Positions 20,691-31,900 of a stretch of 64,000 bases of DNA are shown in pieces. The stretch spans positions 5,954,501 to 6,018,500 of the forward strand of contig OX359200.1 in assembly GCA_947172415.1 (NCBI GenBank), given 5' to 3'. Origin of the DNA: Chondrosia reniformis (taxonomy: Eukaryota > Porifera > Demospongiae > Chondrillida > Chondrillidae). The notes under the pieces were generated by a model. The model made no database searches. It worked only from the letters and a program-made list of their open reading frames with translations, and was not told the origin of the DNA. How positions within the stretch are numbered: position 1 is the first letter of the stretch; each line of letters starts with the position of its first letter. A program made the translations under genes and the position numbers.

Positions 20691-21430
20691 TGTGGTTGAT
20701 AGCTGATCATGAGACTATAGACTGCATGCATGGTTCTTAGAACTAATGTAATGCAGATGAAATAATACATATGTATAGCTCTATATGTATACACATACAA
20801 ATGTAACTGTAATGATCTCAATGTCACAATTTGAAGCTTATATATTGAATCTGGTAGCTGTTGCACATTTTACACTGCCTATACATACATATATATGCAC
20901 TATGCATGAGTGCGCTTCACATGACTTTATTGCATTAGCTATATTTACACTTGATATATAGGAGTGAGAGCATTTTGCATTTTGCACTATGTAAAACTTG
21001 ATATGTATAATTGCTGTTTAATTTTAGTCCACTATAGTACTTGCACTAAAATATTTATTATATTAAGATATGATATTTAGACTTGTGTGTAAAGGTGCAT
21101 GTCTATTGTACAGTGTCAACAGTGTCACATAGTTACAGTTCTAATTGGATCCTGTGTAGGAAACTGATACGCTTTTAAGTATATAGTTCTAATTATACAA
21201 TGCTTATATAATGTATGAGATAGTATAAACTGCACTGTATATGTATATAGAATTATACATTAATTATACCAGCAGATTAATAGACACTCAGTATATATAT
21301 ATATAATTATATGGAATCTGCACTTGATGAGAATATTCCATTACTAGCTATAGGTCATTGGAAGCATGTAGTAGCTTCAGTAAGGCTTTGGCCTCATTAG
21401 TGAACTTGTGGTTAACTTATATTACTAGGG
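20691..21430 (-). repeat. Large repeat, inverted copy E of 15640-16440
   Basis: Reverse complement of 18890-19550, more diverged than copies A and D. It includes GACACTCAGTATATAT, as in the copy at 13170-13200. A further degraded piece follows to about 21830. Confidence 0.8.
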
Positions 21431-22055
21431 TATATATATGGTATATAGTCAATCTTTATGGTCTTATATATATATATGTCTCCCTCTCAAGGTATATACA
21501 TCTGCTGTGATTGATATAGCTGAGACTCTATAAAAAGACTGGTTCTTTTGGAATTAATGTAATATTTATAGATTTAATTACTAAAAGTATATATACATAA
21601 AGGCTCTAGCTCCATGTACATATATATATATATAACTGTGATGATCTCAATGTCTCAATGTGAAGCTTATATAAACTTTCTGGGAGCTGTAACATAATAT
21701 TTTACACTCAGTCTGCCTATATACACTATTATATGTATGAGTGTGCTTCACATGACTATAGCATAAACTTACACTATAGTTGTCCTATAGGAGTCAGAGC
21801 ATTTTGAAATTTGCACTTTTGCACATGCACCTTTAGGCAATTATATATATGCGTGGGCTGTGCGTGGGCAACCTTGATCAAACTCCCCTATGTGACGGAC
21901 ATGCAATTAACATCGATCGCTATGTATACTGCTCAGTAACAAGGTTACCAACAGGAAGCCATATGCTAAAACCTCATTTCTGAAAACAACAATATGGCAC
22001 CTTCACCAAATGCTATGAAACCTTATATGTATGCGTACTACTGGCCAACGACTTG

Positions 22056-22062
22056 TATAAAA
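22056..22062 (+). promoter_or_regulatory. TATA box of the geodin-like gene
   Basis: TATAAAA, 83 bp before the start codon at 22145. A start site about 30 bp downstream, near 22087, would give a 5' UTR of roughly 60 nt. A clear TATA box suggests tissue-specific or inducible expression. Confidence 0.6.
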
Positions 22063-22144
22063 GGCTAGTGCTGGTCCATCTGGCACACTTATGATCCAGT
22101 CTGCAATCCAGCAATTCTAAAAATCATATAGAGAAAAAGGCCAA

Positions 22145-22636
22145 ATGTCTTTAGATGCAGGGATCTATTTTGCTGTTAATGTAGATGGAGACCAATCTAC
22201 CAAAGCCAATTATGATGCAATTGCAAATGTGCAATCACCTGACCCAAAGCATCCTTATACTTGTTATAAAATCGTAGAAGAATCAGGAAAAGCCAAATGG
22301 AGAATATATTCCAAAGAGGATTTCCAAGGGACTGACTCAGAGGAATCTGGAGCCACTGGATTCACGGAATTTAATGGTGGGGTGATCAAATCAGTTCAGG
22401 GGTTCAATGTTGAGGAGTTTACCTGTGCTTTGTGGCCACAAACCAAATACCAAGGCGTGATACACACTGTGTATACTAAAACCTCAAGCCTCCCAAGACC
22501 AATGATCTCTGGATCAATTATTGGGAAATGGGAAATTTTCAGTGAAGATAATTATAAAGGCGACCACACAACTGTTGCAAACCAGGAATATGACAACTTT
22601 AAGTTTCCAGTAAAATCAGTAAAACCTCGGAAATAA
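22145..22636 (+). CDS. Beta/gamma-crystallin domain protein, geodin-like
   Basis: Intronless frame of 163 residues. Two crystallin Greek-key signatures are visible: residues 52-84 (WRIYSKEDFQG ... IKSVQ) and 129-160 (WEIFSEDNYKG ... VKSVK), each with the aromatic-x-x-x-aromatic-x-G core and the closing SV. Two less obvious motifs precede them (around 6-45 and 91-115), so the protein probably has four motifs in two domains. The sponge Geodia has a comparable small beta/gamma-crystallin called geodin (established knowledge, cited from memory). There is no signal peptide, so it is likely cytosolic; its role is unknown. It stands alone between repeat blocks, 83 bp downstream of a TATA box. Confidence 0.82.
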   Translation: MSLDAGIYFAVNVDGDQSTKANYDAIANVQSPDPKHPYTCYKIVEESGKAKWRIYSKEDFQGTDSEESGATGFTEFNGGVIKSVQGFNVEEFTCALWPQTKYQGVIHTVYTKTSSLPRPMISGSIIGKWEIFSEDNYKGDHTTVANQEYDNFKFPVKSVKPRK

Positions 22637-22920
22637 GTTATGGAAGTGCTGCAGCTGAGTGAATTGTTATCAAGAACACGAATGAATTATTAGTATACCT
22701 TTTCTATAATTAGGAAAACATATAGATCATAAACACCATATAGCTACTGTACTTAACATTTACTTATGAAGTATATAATTAGAGTAATGAATCATCATTG
22801 TCAGTTGCAAACTTTCATTAATAATTGATTGAGAAATCCAATGTGTCATGCACTACAATTATGTATATGTCTGAAGCTGTTAAACTTGTCAACACATGCA
22901 TATTATTTTAAACAATTAGC
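22637..22920. other. 3' flank of the geodin-like gene
   Basis: AT-rich sequence of about 280 bp without a gene or an obvious repeat. A perfect AATAAA is not evident, so the polyadenylation site is uncertain. Confidence 0.3.
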
Positions 22921-23270
22921 CGTAATCAGAGAGTACAGCAGTACTCTCTAAGTAGGTATGGCCGAAAAAAACATGGCCGCCCTATTTAATGTATTATCAA
23001 TTAACACCTCATAAATCAACAACGGCTAACATTGCAGAAGTGGCATACTGAAACTTAACCTTACACATCACTTCTATGTTTGGGCGCATCGATCCCTACT
23101 TCTAGTATATACATGATGCGCCTAAACATAGAAGTGATGTGTTTAGTTAAGTTTCAGTATGCTACTTCTGCAATGTTAGCCTTACCATATGATCACTTTC
23201 TTGTTTCGTCACTTTTTCTAGATGTGCCAATCACTGTTATATAGTGCCATTCCCTTATTTTTGAATGTTT
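22921..23270. mobile_element. Non-autonomous palindromic transposon, short copy
   Basis: Left edge AGAGTACAGCAGTACTCT and AAGTAGGTATGGCCGAAAAA as at 16445, then directly the inner palindrome (GGCTAACATTGCAGAAGTGG and its reverse complement) and the right tail CTAGATGTGCCAATCACTGT. About 700 bp of the long copy are missing. The palindrome arms carry matched changes relative to 17235-17585: one arm has GGGCGCATC and the other GATGCGCC. Confidence 0.75.
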
Positions 23271-24130
23271 TATATATACGGACACAGCAGCCATTTGCAC
23301 TAATGACATAATTTTACTTATATTTACCAATCACTTCCGCTTTACTTCAAGAGGCACTTCCAAGCATGACTGGGTGCTTAATGCCTTTACTTCTTTGTTT
23401 GTTCGTAAGGGTTGAGGATCACCGTACACTTTTCAATATCATGATCAGATACGCCAGTAAGTTGTTGGCTGTGTCCATTATTCCTCTTCCTTGTTGTGAT
23501 TCTTCCCCTGATTTTCCATTTAAAAAATTACCAAAAAATTACAGAGCGCCTAGGTTCAGGCATTCTGTAAATGCTATACTTTAATCCCAGTTTAATAGTT
23601 GCACTTTCTTTCCCAGCAAATCTTTCATACATATGTCTTCATATCTTTCCATTATAACAGTATGGACAACCCGAAGAGCTCTGTTGGATTCATGCCTGGT
23701 GACAAAGATTGGCATAGGATCACCCGTTTTTGTTGTCACATTAGATATGTATTCTCAACTGTTTGTGTTTGTTTACTCTTTGTTTGTTTGTAAACAATCA
23801 TATCATTAAGTTAAAATCTATTTAATGGAGGTTCAACAGCACCTTCCCACTCTTTAATATCAAGGGCATAGATAACTTTTGGGGGCTAGTCCTGAAATAT
23901 TTTTGGGGATGACATGCCCACTTCATCTTAATTTAACTATGTTTCTTACTTGTGTAGTATAATTCTATCTATCTTTTATGTGTATTATTGTGATGTACAT
24001 GTTTTCGAGGGAAATCTGGGTGATGGTGGGGGGGGGGGCTAAGGCAGATATTTTGTCAATCCAATCATTATTATCTATGATTACAAAAAAAGGGATATAA
24101 ATAGTGTAAATGTGAAAGATGAAGTAACTA
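23271..24130. other. Intergenic without recognised gene
   Basis: There are short open frames at 23366-23584 and 23599-23793 (+), neither with a known motif. A poly-G run lies near 24029-24038. It may belong to the flank of the Merlin element. Confidence 0.3.
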
Positions 24131-24139
24131 TTTAAACAG

Positions 24140-24960
24140 GATATTGTTGTTTAATGTGTGCAATTAGGTTTTGAAAAGCTTCCCTTTTTGATACCCCATG
24201 CCAATCCCGCCACATGAACTCATCCAGGTAGGATGGTAGCTGTTCTTCCGAAACCCCTCTCATGTTTTAAATTTAATCTTCGTTCTATTCCAATAACTTT
24301 CAATGTTCTGTGTGTGGGTCCCAGTAGGACCCACAAAGTTAAGGCTATGATTTACAGTTCTGTGGGCAGCTACATTGGGTAGCTGTCCAACATTGCTGTA
24401 TGCTCTCCATTCATCAGAGGCGATGATGGTGCCAGGCTTCATGTGAGCTTGAATGATGGGCAGCAGAGTACTAGCCCTTTGGTCAGGCACCAGCTCCATA
24501 TACCCAAGGGCTGAGTCGAAGGAAGTGTCACATAACCCAACCACCCATCATTCCTGCCTTGGAGGTCTGCCCCTGTTATTCTGTGTATACATAAGTACAT
24601 TTGGAATGTTAATTGAATTTAAATGTTAATTTCTTTTCAATCATCATTTCTTTGTAGTTTTATATACCTTAGGTTTGTGGGAAAACAGAGACTCATCTAT
24701 TTGCACCACCACCCCTTGGTTTCCAAGGAGAATCTGCAGAGAACACGTGCACAGCTTAGTGGAGCACACCTCCCGAAACCACTGGTATGCTGCACATTCT
24801 GTGTTCTCATTTGGGCAGCAGCAGTTGTCACAGCTATCTGAAAGGCCCACAAGTGCATAAGGAGGAGCCACTTCTGCAGCGTCAACTTAGATTTACTGAA
24901 GAAGCTCCCCTCCCTGAGTGTGGCACACTTATGACATGCAGGACACCTCCATCTATGTGA
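24140..24960 (-). pseudogene. Merlin (ISXO2-like) DNA transposase, broken
   Basis: Read on the minus strand: a zinc-ribbon remnant CPACHKCATLREGSFF near 24940-24890, then LTLQKWLLLMHLWA, then in another frame YQWFREVCST and VVQIDESLFSHKPK (first catalytic Asp), then GLCDTSFDSALGYMELV, then PGTIIASDEWRAYS (second Asp), TVNHSLNFVGP and THTQNIESYWNR (catalytic Glu region), and a shifted SYLDEFMWRDWHG tail. At least two frameshifts and one in-frame TGA (24545-24547 region) break it, so it is inactive. The order of motifs matches the Merlin/IS1016 family. Terminal repeats were not found. Confidence 0.85.
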
Positions 24961-24971
24961 TAATTATACAT

Positions 24972-25224
24972 AATTGTGAGCACCGCCAGTAGAAATCGCA
25001 GAAAATGGCCCCCAACAGAAACCGACTTTTTCTTAGCAAATGTCTTTATGGCCCTTAGAGAACGTGTGTACCAAGTTTGAACGAAATCTTTTTTTACGAA
25101 GGAGATATGGTCGATTAAAATTATCGTACCGTTTACATTTTACTGTATTAAAAATATGACGGCCATTTTTCCATAAATATCTGAGGCCATTTTCTGCCAT
25201 TTCTACTGGCAGCGCTCACAATTA
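24972..25224. mobile_element. MITE with about 38 bp terminal inverted repeats
   Basis: Left end ATAATTGTGAGCACCGCCAG followed by TAGAAATCGCAGAAAATGGCC; the right end is GGCCATTTTCTGCCATTTCT followed by ACTGGCAGCGCTCACAATTAT. It lies directly upstream of the Merlin relic, so it could be a Merlin-mobilised element, but I cannot show shared ends. Confidence 0.75.
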
Positions 25225-25947
25225 TAATTTTTTATCCTATTTTTATTGTAAATAATTTTTATTAATTTTATATGTACCTGAATTGGTCCGAGATATATAT
25301 CTTGGTGTGACACCATGGTTTCAGAAAATCCTATATCCTTCAGATCCTTTAATTTCTAATGACATCCCTCCATTGTCTTCTAGGCCACATCTTGGGTGAT
25401 CGATGGTCCAGCCAGCCAAAGAGAACAGATTTTGGCATTCTGTAGTCAGGCGTAGGTACTACAGACCTAACCATTCAAGCCTTCTCTTGGTTACAGTTTC
25501 AATATATCACCCCATCTTCTTTGAATTTCTGTCATAGTAATTAATGCACCGAGACCACTGTTGTAGGTTTGAGATGCCTAAAACTGTGCAAACAATTTGA
25601 TTCAGAATCTAAATTGTTGTACATTCAATTACCTAAGAAAAAATGCTAATGGCTGGTGTATATCTTCTGTACTTAAAAATAAATATATAAGGCATTTTTG
25701 AACTGCTATAACTCGTGTATACTTATATCAAAATTACTAAACCTCACACACACAGCCATGAAGTATTAGCTTTACATTTTTCCACTAAAATAGTTGCAGC
25801 GCTATAAATATACATTAATTGATAAAACAAATGAATAAATGCTACATATATAACAGTATATAACAAGGATATGGATATACGTTACTGATACTGTTATATG
25901 TACTTATACCAATATAGTTTCTATGTGTCATACAGTTAAGGTTAACT
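25225..25947. other. Intergenic and cadherin 3' flank
   Basis: AT-rich, no gene seen. The cadherin transcript (minus strand) must end here; an AATAAA-like signal on the minus strand could not be fixed with confidence. Confidence 0.3.
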
Positions 25948-28900
25948 TTATTTCTTTAGTAGCAGAGTGGTCTCATTTCCAAAAGTGAGGTCACCGCTGG
26001 TGAAAGTGGATTGAAACATGTCATTTGCAAAAGTATCTGCTTCTATTTCCACATCTTCGTCTGACATGAGTTCTGATGGGGGATGGGACATTTTCAGATC
26101 ACCATCACTGTCAAAACCATCACTGTCAAACTGATCACCAAATATCTCAAGAGTAGTTTCCTGATATCAGAGAAGGACAAACAATAAACAACAAGGACAA
26201 ACAATAAACAACAAGGACAAACAATAAACAACAAGGACAAACAATAAACAACAATAACAAGAAAATAAAACGATTCATCTTTCAAATCTCTTTTAAGTAT
26301 ATGAAAATGTCACAGAAGAAGACCCCTAGAAATGCAAGCCAAAATTGTATCTTTTGGTATACAAAAGAGATCAAATAAGAAACCCTTTCAAAGATAACTT
26401 CAGGATCCTCTTTATATCAACAAGAAATATAGCTGACCTGTTCATCGTAAACCTTTGGCTTAGCTCTAGGCTTCCTCTTAAACATGGTGACTTCTGGAAC
26501 AGTCTGCTTTTCTTCTTTCACTTCTTCCTTCCTGCAGAGGACAAAGAGTCACTTCTTTATCAAAGTATTCTATTATTGCTTGCATGTGTAAGGTAGACTA
26601 TGAATATAATTATTACTACGCCAAATCATTAGACCATTTAATCTTAGAGACTTACTGCTTCTTCTGGGACCTGTGTCTAGTAATGGTCTTTTCTTCAATG
26701 ACCATGTGGACAGGTTCTTCTACTATTTGTTCTTCTACTTCTGTTTCTGATTCCTGCATACAAATTTGAAATGAGAATTACAGCCAGTATGCAAAATTCC
26801 TACTAAATATAAATTTAAATATAATATAAATTTTAACAAGTTGCTAATTACTTCAAGTGGAGGTGGTACCAAGGGCTCCTTTGGAGGTGGGGTCCATTCA
26901 TCGTAATCCTCTGGCTCCTCAGGCTTAAGCCAGTCTGGAGGCTGGTCCATCTTTAGCCAATCATCGTCCTCACCAAGGTCCTCATCCAACGGTACCTCCA
27001 GTTCCTGCAATAGAGGAATACACACCACGTGGAACAAACATACAGTTAGAGAAGTCTATACACGCCATACAACTTTAAGAGGCATAGTGGCTATAGCACT
27101 GACCTGAGAAGCATAGATGATGTTTTCCTTGTCGACAATGCTACCCGAGGCCCTGTATATCAGATATATATACACATGCAGTAACACCAAGACATTGCAA
27201 TAAGTAACAATAAAGCTATCCCAGAGCACATGTGTCAATAAAGCCAAGAAGTCAAATCAGCCAAAACTTACAAACTGGTTTCGCTTGCTGCCTCCCCAAG
27301 AGCAGGAACAAACAATGGGTTCTTCCTGTGAATTAATAAATTATGAAAAAGGACCTTGCAGCTTGTATATACAGTACACCGAGAGGTCATACAAGTAATC
27401 ACCAGCAATAACTTACGTTGCATAGAAAGAATGTGAAAACTTATCCAAAGTTGATAAACCAGCTGGAAGGAATAAAAAGTACCTCTTTGACAATCTTGCT
27501 TGAATATTCCATAATACATACAATTGCAAGTTAATACAGTAGGAATTCGGTTATCTGAACTTTAATTATGTCAAACAACCAAAAATCACATCATTGCACA
27601 ATCACTACAATCACTATGGGAACCATGGTATTAGTTAATAGATTTCTCTTGCAGCCATTAAAGTAGTAAGCCATGAATCAGAAACAGACAAAACAGTGAT
27701 TACTGTAGCAGACTTCAACTGACAACAAACAAATTGTATTGTAGAGACTCATTGTTGGGTCCGACAATGAAAAAGATTGTCGTTGACTAAGCAGCTGATG
27801 AAGACGTTTCGTTTGTGGTTGAAACGTCCTGTAATTTATTTATTTATTGATCCTGTTGCCTGATTTGTTCAACCACAATCAGTTGTGTTACATAAATTTT
27901 GTATATACGTACACTGTACGTACATTGCTTTAGCAATGAACACGTTTAAATTATCAAAACTTCAGTATCTAAACATCCTCTGGTCTTAATCGACAAACAA
28001 CTTCCTACTACTACTCTACTTTCATCACAGTGCCATTAAGCATACCAATTTTCTTCTGATATGTACGTCTTCTTCGTCTCTCCCAGCAGCAAAGGCATCC
28101 ACAGAGCAGGCAGAGACAGAGCAAACAGAACCCCCCAAGGACCACGCCCACTATCAGTCCAATAAAAACCTGAGTCTGGTCCGGTACAGAAGGTATCAGT
28201 CTCACACCAATAAGACCTATACCACACTCCTGGCTCAACAGACTGTTTAGAGTACTGTAACTTGACTCCAGAAGACTAAAGAGATGAACGTATAAATTGG
28301 TATTAATCAGTCAATTAATTAATCTTATTTTAGGTGGGAGGGCCTATTAGCCAAATTGGCTACTTTACAAGGAGCCCACCAAATCCAAATGGCACTTGAT
28401 TCAGAGAAAATACAGTTTTCATCTGTCTAGATGTTACATGTTTAATCAGCTCAAAGTTACAATTATTTATTATTATTATTTATTATTATTTAGAGATGCT
28501 ATACAAACATGAAACATGTTTGCAATGGAACAGATGCGTACAAATGCAAGGAATAATAAAAGGGGGGATACACAGAATAATTTCGGTTAATAAGAATGTG
28601 AACATTGTAAGCAGATGTACATTTTATCCTAGATACATGTTAATCGAGTTTCACTGTACTCACTTTAAGAGGTCCAAGGCGTAGATAACTTCTTTAGTGC
28701 CAGGATGTACAGCATGGATGACAATATCAGAGTTTTCAACGCTAACATCATAATACTCATCAGAACTAGCATGCCGAATCCTGTCCACATATACCATATG
28801 ACTAGTCACAGCTTCCAACACGCTGTGAGGAGAGAGTGAAACCATATCTTTTAAGACATTGCGGAGGTAGAAGTTCAATGGTAGGACATATATACAGTTG

Positions 28901-31900
28901 GTATATACAGCTAACAACTAAACATTCATTTACTTCATGATGTCATACGTACATACATGGTGATAATCAAATCACAGACAAGCATCATGAAGAGGGAAAT
29001 TTGAAAGGAAAGATTATTGAGAATTGTACATAACACAATACTATAGAACAGTTGTTGATGACCACCTGTGCTCAGTAACGTACAACCACATATTGCCAAC
29101 ACTTATATACATTTCTATTTTAAAAAATGAGATATTTCCCCAAAATGTTTCAACCCAAATATTGGTAAGCTGTTATGGTGAATATTACTTACTTTCTAGC
29201 ACATGTCTCCTTCAGTGGATCAGCAACAAAGTCTTGCAATGGATTTTCCACTGTAACCAGGATACGTCGTTCGTCTTCAGCCACATATATCTATGTAGTA
29301 TGATCATACAAGAAAGGTCAGTCTTGTATAATTAGAAACTTGCAATTGGTAAATTGGGATATAACTAAAAGGATTTATGTTTAACTGAATACACGAATGA
29401 TACAAGTTTTTTCTGACTACATTGAATGTCTCTTGACTGAGGAAGATACCAAGGTCCAATTGTCTGACGACAAAAAACTTGCATTCTTGGATGCTCTCAA
29501 AGGAGATGGACCCTTTCAGATATACATTTAGTATTTTGTATAAGTAACCTATTGGCCCATTGAAACCATGGCAATGCATAACATTCAAATGCATCAGTTA
29601 TTATACATGTGTGGTCCAACTTACAGTTATTGGCACTTCAGACCTCCTCCATCCATCATTATTTTGTTCCGGACCAATCTTCAAGTTATCATAGCCTCTC
29701 ATACTTAACTCAATTCTCCATCCTATTCTATCAACAAAGGAGCCAGCAGTATACAAGATACCCGTTGTCTCGTTCACTGTGAAGTATGGGTGATAGTCAG
29801 CGTAAGGGTATCCTTCAACAAATTCATATCTGACGGTAGCGTTCAGTCCCAGGTCCACATCGTTAGCCTGTCGCAAAAACTACCATGGCTGACAGTTCAC
29901 AGAAAAACTGAAAACAACTTACAAAAACAGACCCAAAGCCTTCTCCATATTCCAACTTGTGATCAATAGCTGTAAATAAATAGCATATTTTACAAGCTCA
30001 TAAATTGCAACAAAAACAAATTTATTCATTGTTTACCAAAAATATAGAATGGTTGCTCAAACTGAGGGGCATTGTCATTAACATCCAGGACTTGAATATA
30101 CAGCTTTGAATATACCATTTCTATGAACATCATAAAGTATAAGATAAACATAATAAACAATGAAAATGAAGGTTAGAAATAGATCGTGACTAACTTGAGT
30201 TCTGCACATGTCAAGTTGAATAGGGAAACACCAAATAGAGGAAAGGAGAGAATTAGAAAAAAACATTTTATTAACACTTCTTGCAAACATATAGTGTATC
30301 TTACCAAAGGAGAGTTCATGTAAAATATTGGATCTTTTGTACAGCCTACTGTCAAATTGTACTGATCCTTAATTTCACGATCCTGTTAGTACAAACAAAT
30401 ATACAGTATAAGGTATGTATACATGGAGATCGAATGAAAAGTCTTTATATGATCTTACAAGTAATTTGACTACAGTAATTTCCCAGGTTTCATTGTTGAG
30501 GCTTAGAACATCCTTTTCTGAGGAGAAATCTTCAAGGAGAAATCAGATAATGATTATGATCAATGTACGTATGTACATACATACATACGTACATATGTAG
30601 GTCAAACCAAATGTTTAGTACAAACTTCTTCTGTAAAGAACTCTTACCTACAATGTAACAGTAAATTGGTAACTTTATTAAATCTGGATCTTCTGGTTCC
30701 AATCGACCAATCACTTCACCCGTCCTGTTTTCTGTAGCATTTACTATTACAATAGGCTACATGCAAAGAGACAATATTAGGCATAGAGAACTACATGCAA
30801 AAAGAAAGAATTATTATGTGTGTACATACACATATAGAAGGTACATATATATAAGGATCTTCATAAAAATATCATTATAGAAGCAATGCCTTACCAACAT
30901 AGGAACACTGTCGGGTGCATCCAATATGCAAATTGAAACTGTTATATATTCCACCAGACTAGCTGTGGCTTGGTCAGTCACACGAACTGTAAACTACACA
31001 GTAGGGTATATACACTATGTATATCACTAGAAACACACTAAGAATGAATGTACTTCATTACTGAAGATAAGCCAGTCTTTGTGTGTGAAGGGAGGTCTAG
31101 GTAGGGAGGTTAAGATGGGATGAGAGGATGAGGCTAGGCAGGTGATGTAGGGAGGGTGATGTAGGGATGTTAGGTAGGATGGATGATGTAGGGAGGGTGA
31201 TGCCGGGATGTTAGGTAGGATGGATGATGTAGGGAGGGTGATGTAGGGATGTTAGGTAGGATGGATGATGTAGGGAGGGTGAGGGTAAGGCTATGATGGG
31301 TAGGGCTATAGGCAGTTGGTTAATCTATCAATCAATTAAATTTACATTAATTAAGAGATTAATTACATTATAAAAGTCGATGGTCTCTCTGTCTAGCCTT
31401 GCAGCTGTTCTAATTATTCCAGTCTCAGGCTCAATATCAAATGGAACTTCAAATGCTCCCTCAATCAAATTGTAATGAATTATAGCATTGACACCAATAT
31501 CTGCATCCATAGCTGAGAGCTGATGCACTTGAGATGATGGCACTACAGACTAAAGTAGAAAAATCCAGCAAATATCACATTGTATTGTTCACCAACCTAA
31601 TTATCATACTGACAAGTACATACAACTCAATCTTAGTCTAGTAAACCCTATTATATTATTCAACTTTATTGATGTATACATTGTGTTACCAATACATTGT
31701 GTTACCAACTTTATTTACATTGATAAACTCTCACCTTCACTATATATTTGCCAACTCAAGGTATTGTAAGAGGAAATGAATATTAAGTGACAAAATCTAC
31801 CAACACATATGTAGTCTTTGGTTGGGAAGCCATTGCAAATTTTAAACTAACAGTAACTGTGCTCATTTCAATAAAGTACTGTAAAAGAAAATATAAAATT

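Noticed and set aside
31800-31880. Possible extra cadherin exon (YFIEMSTVTVSLKF on the minus strand)
   Set aside because: The flanking exons 31971-32248 and 31367-31549 join directly in phase and give a normal EC start (CVNE then SVVPSSQVHQLSAMDAD); inserting this piece would break the repeat.
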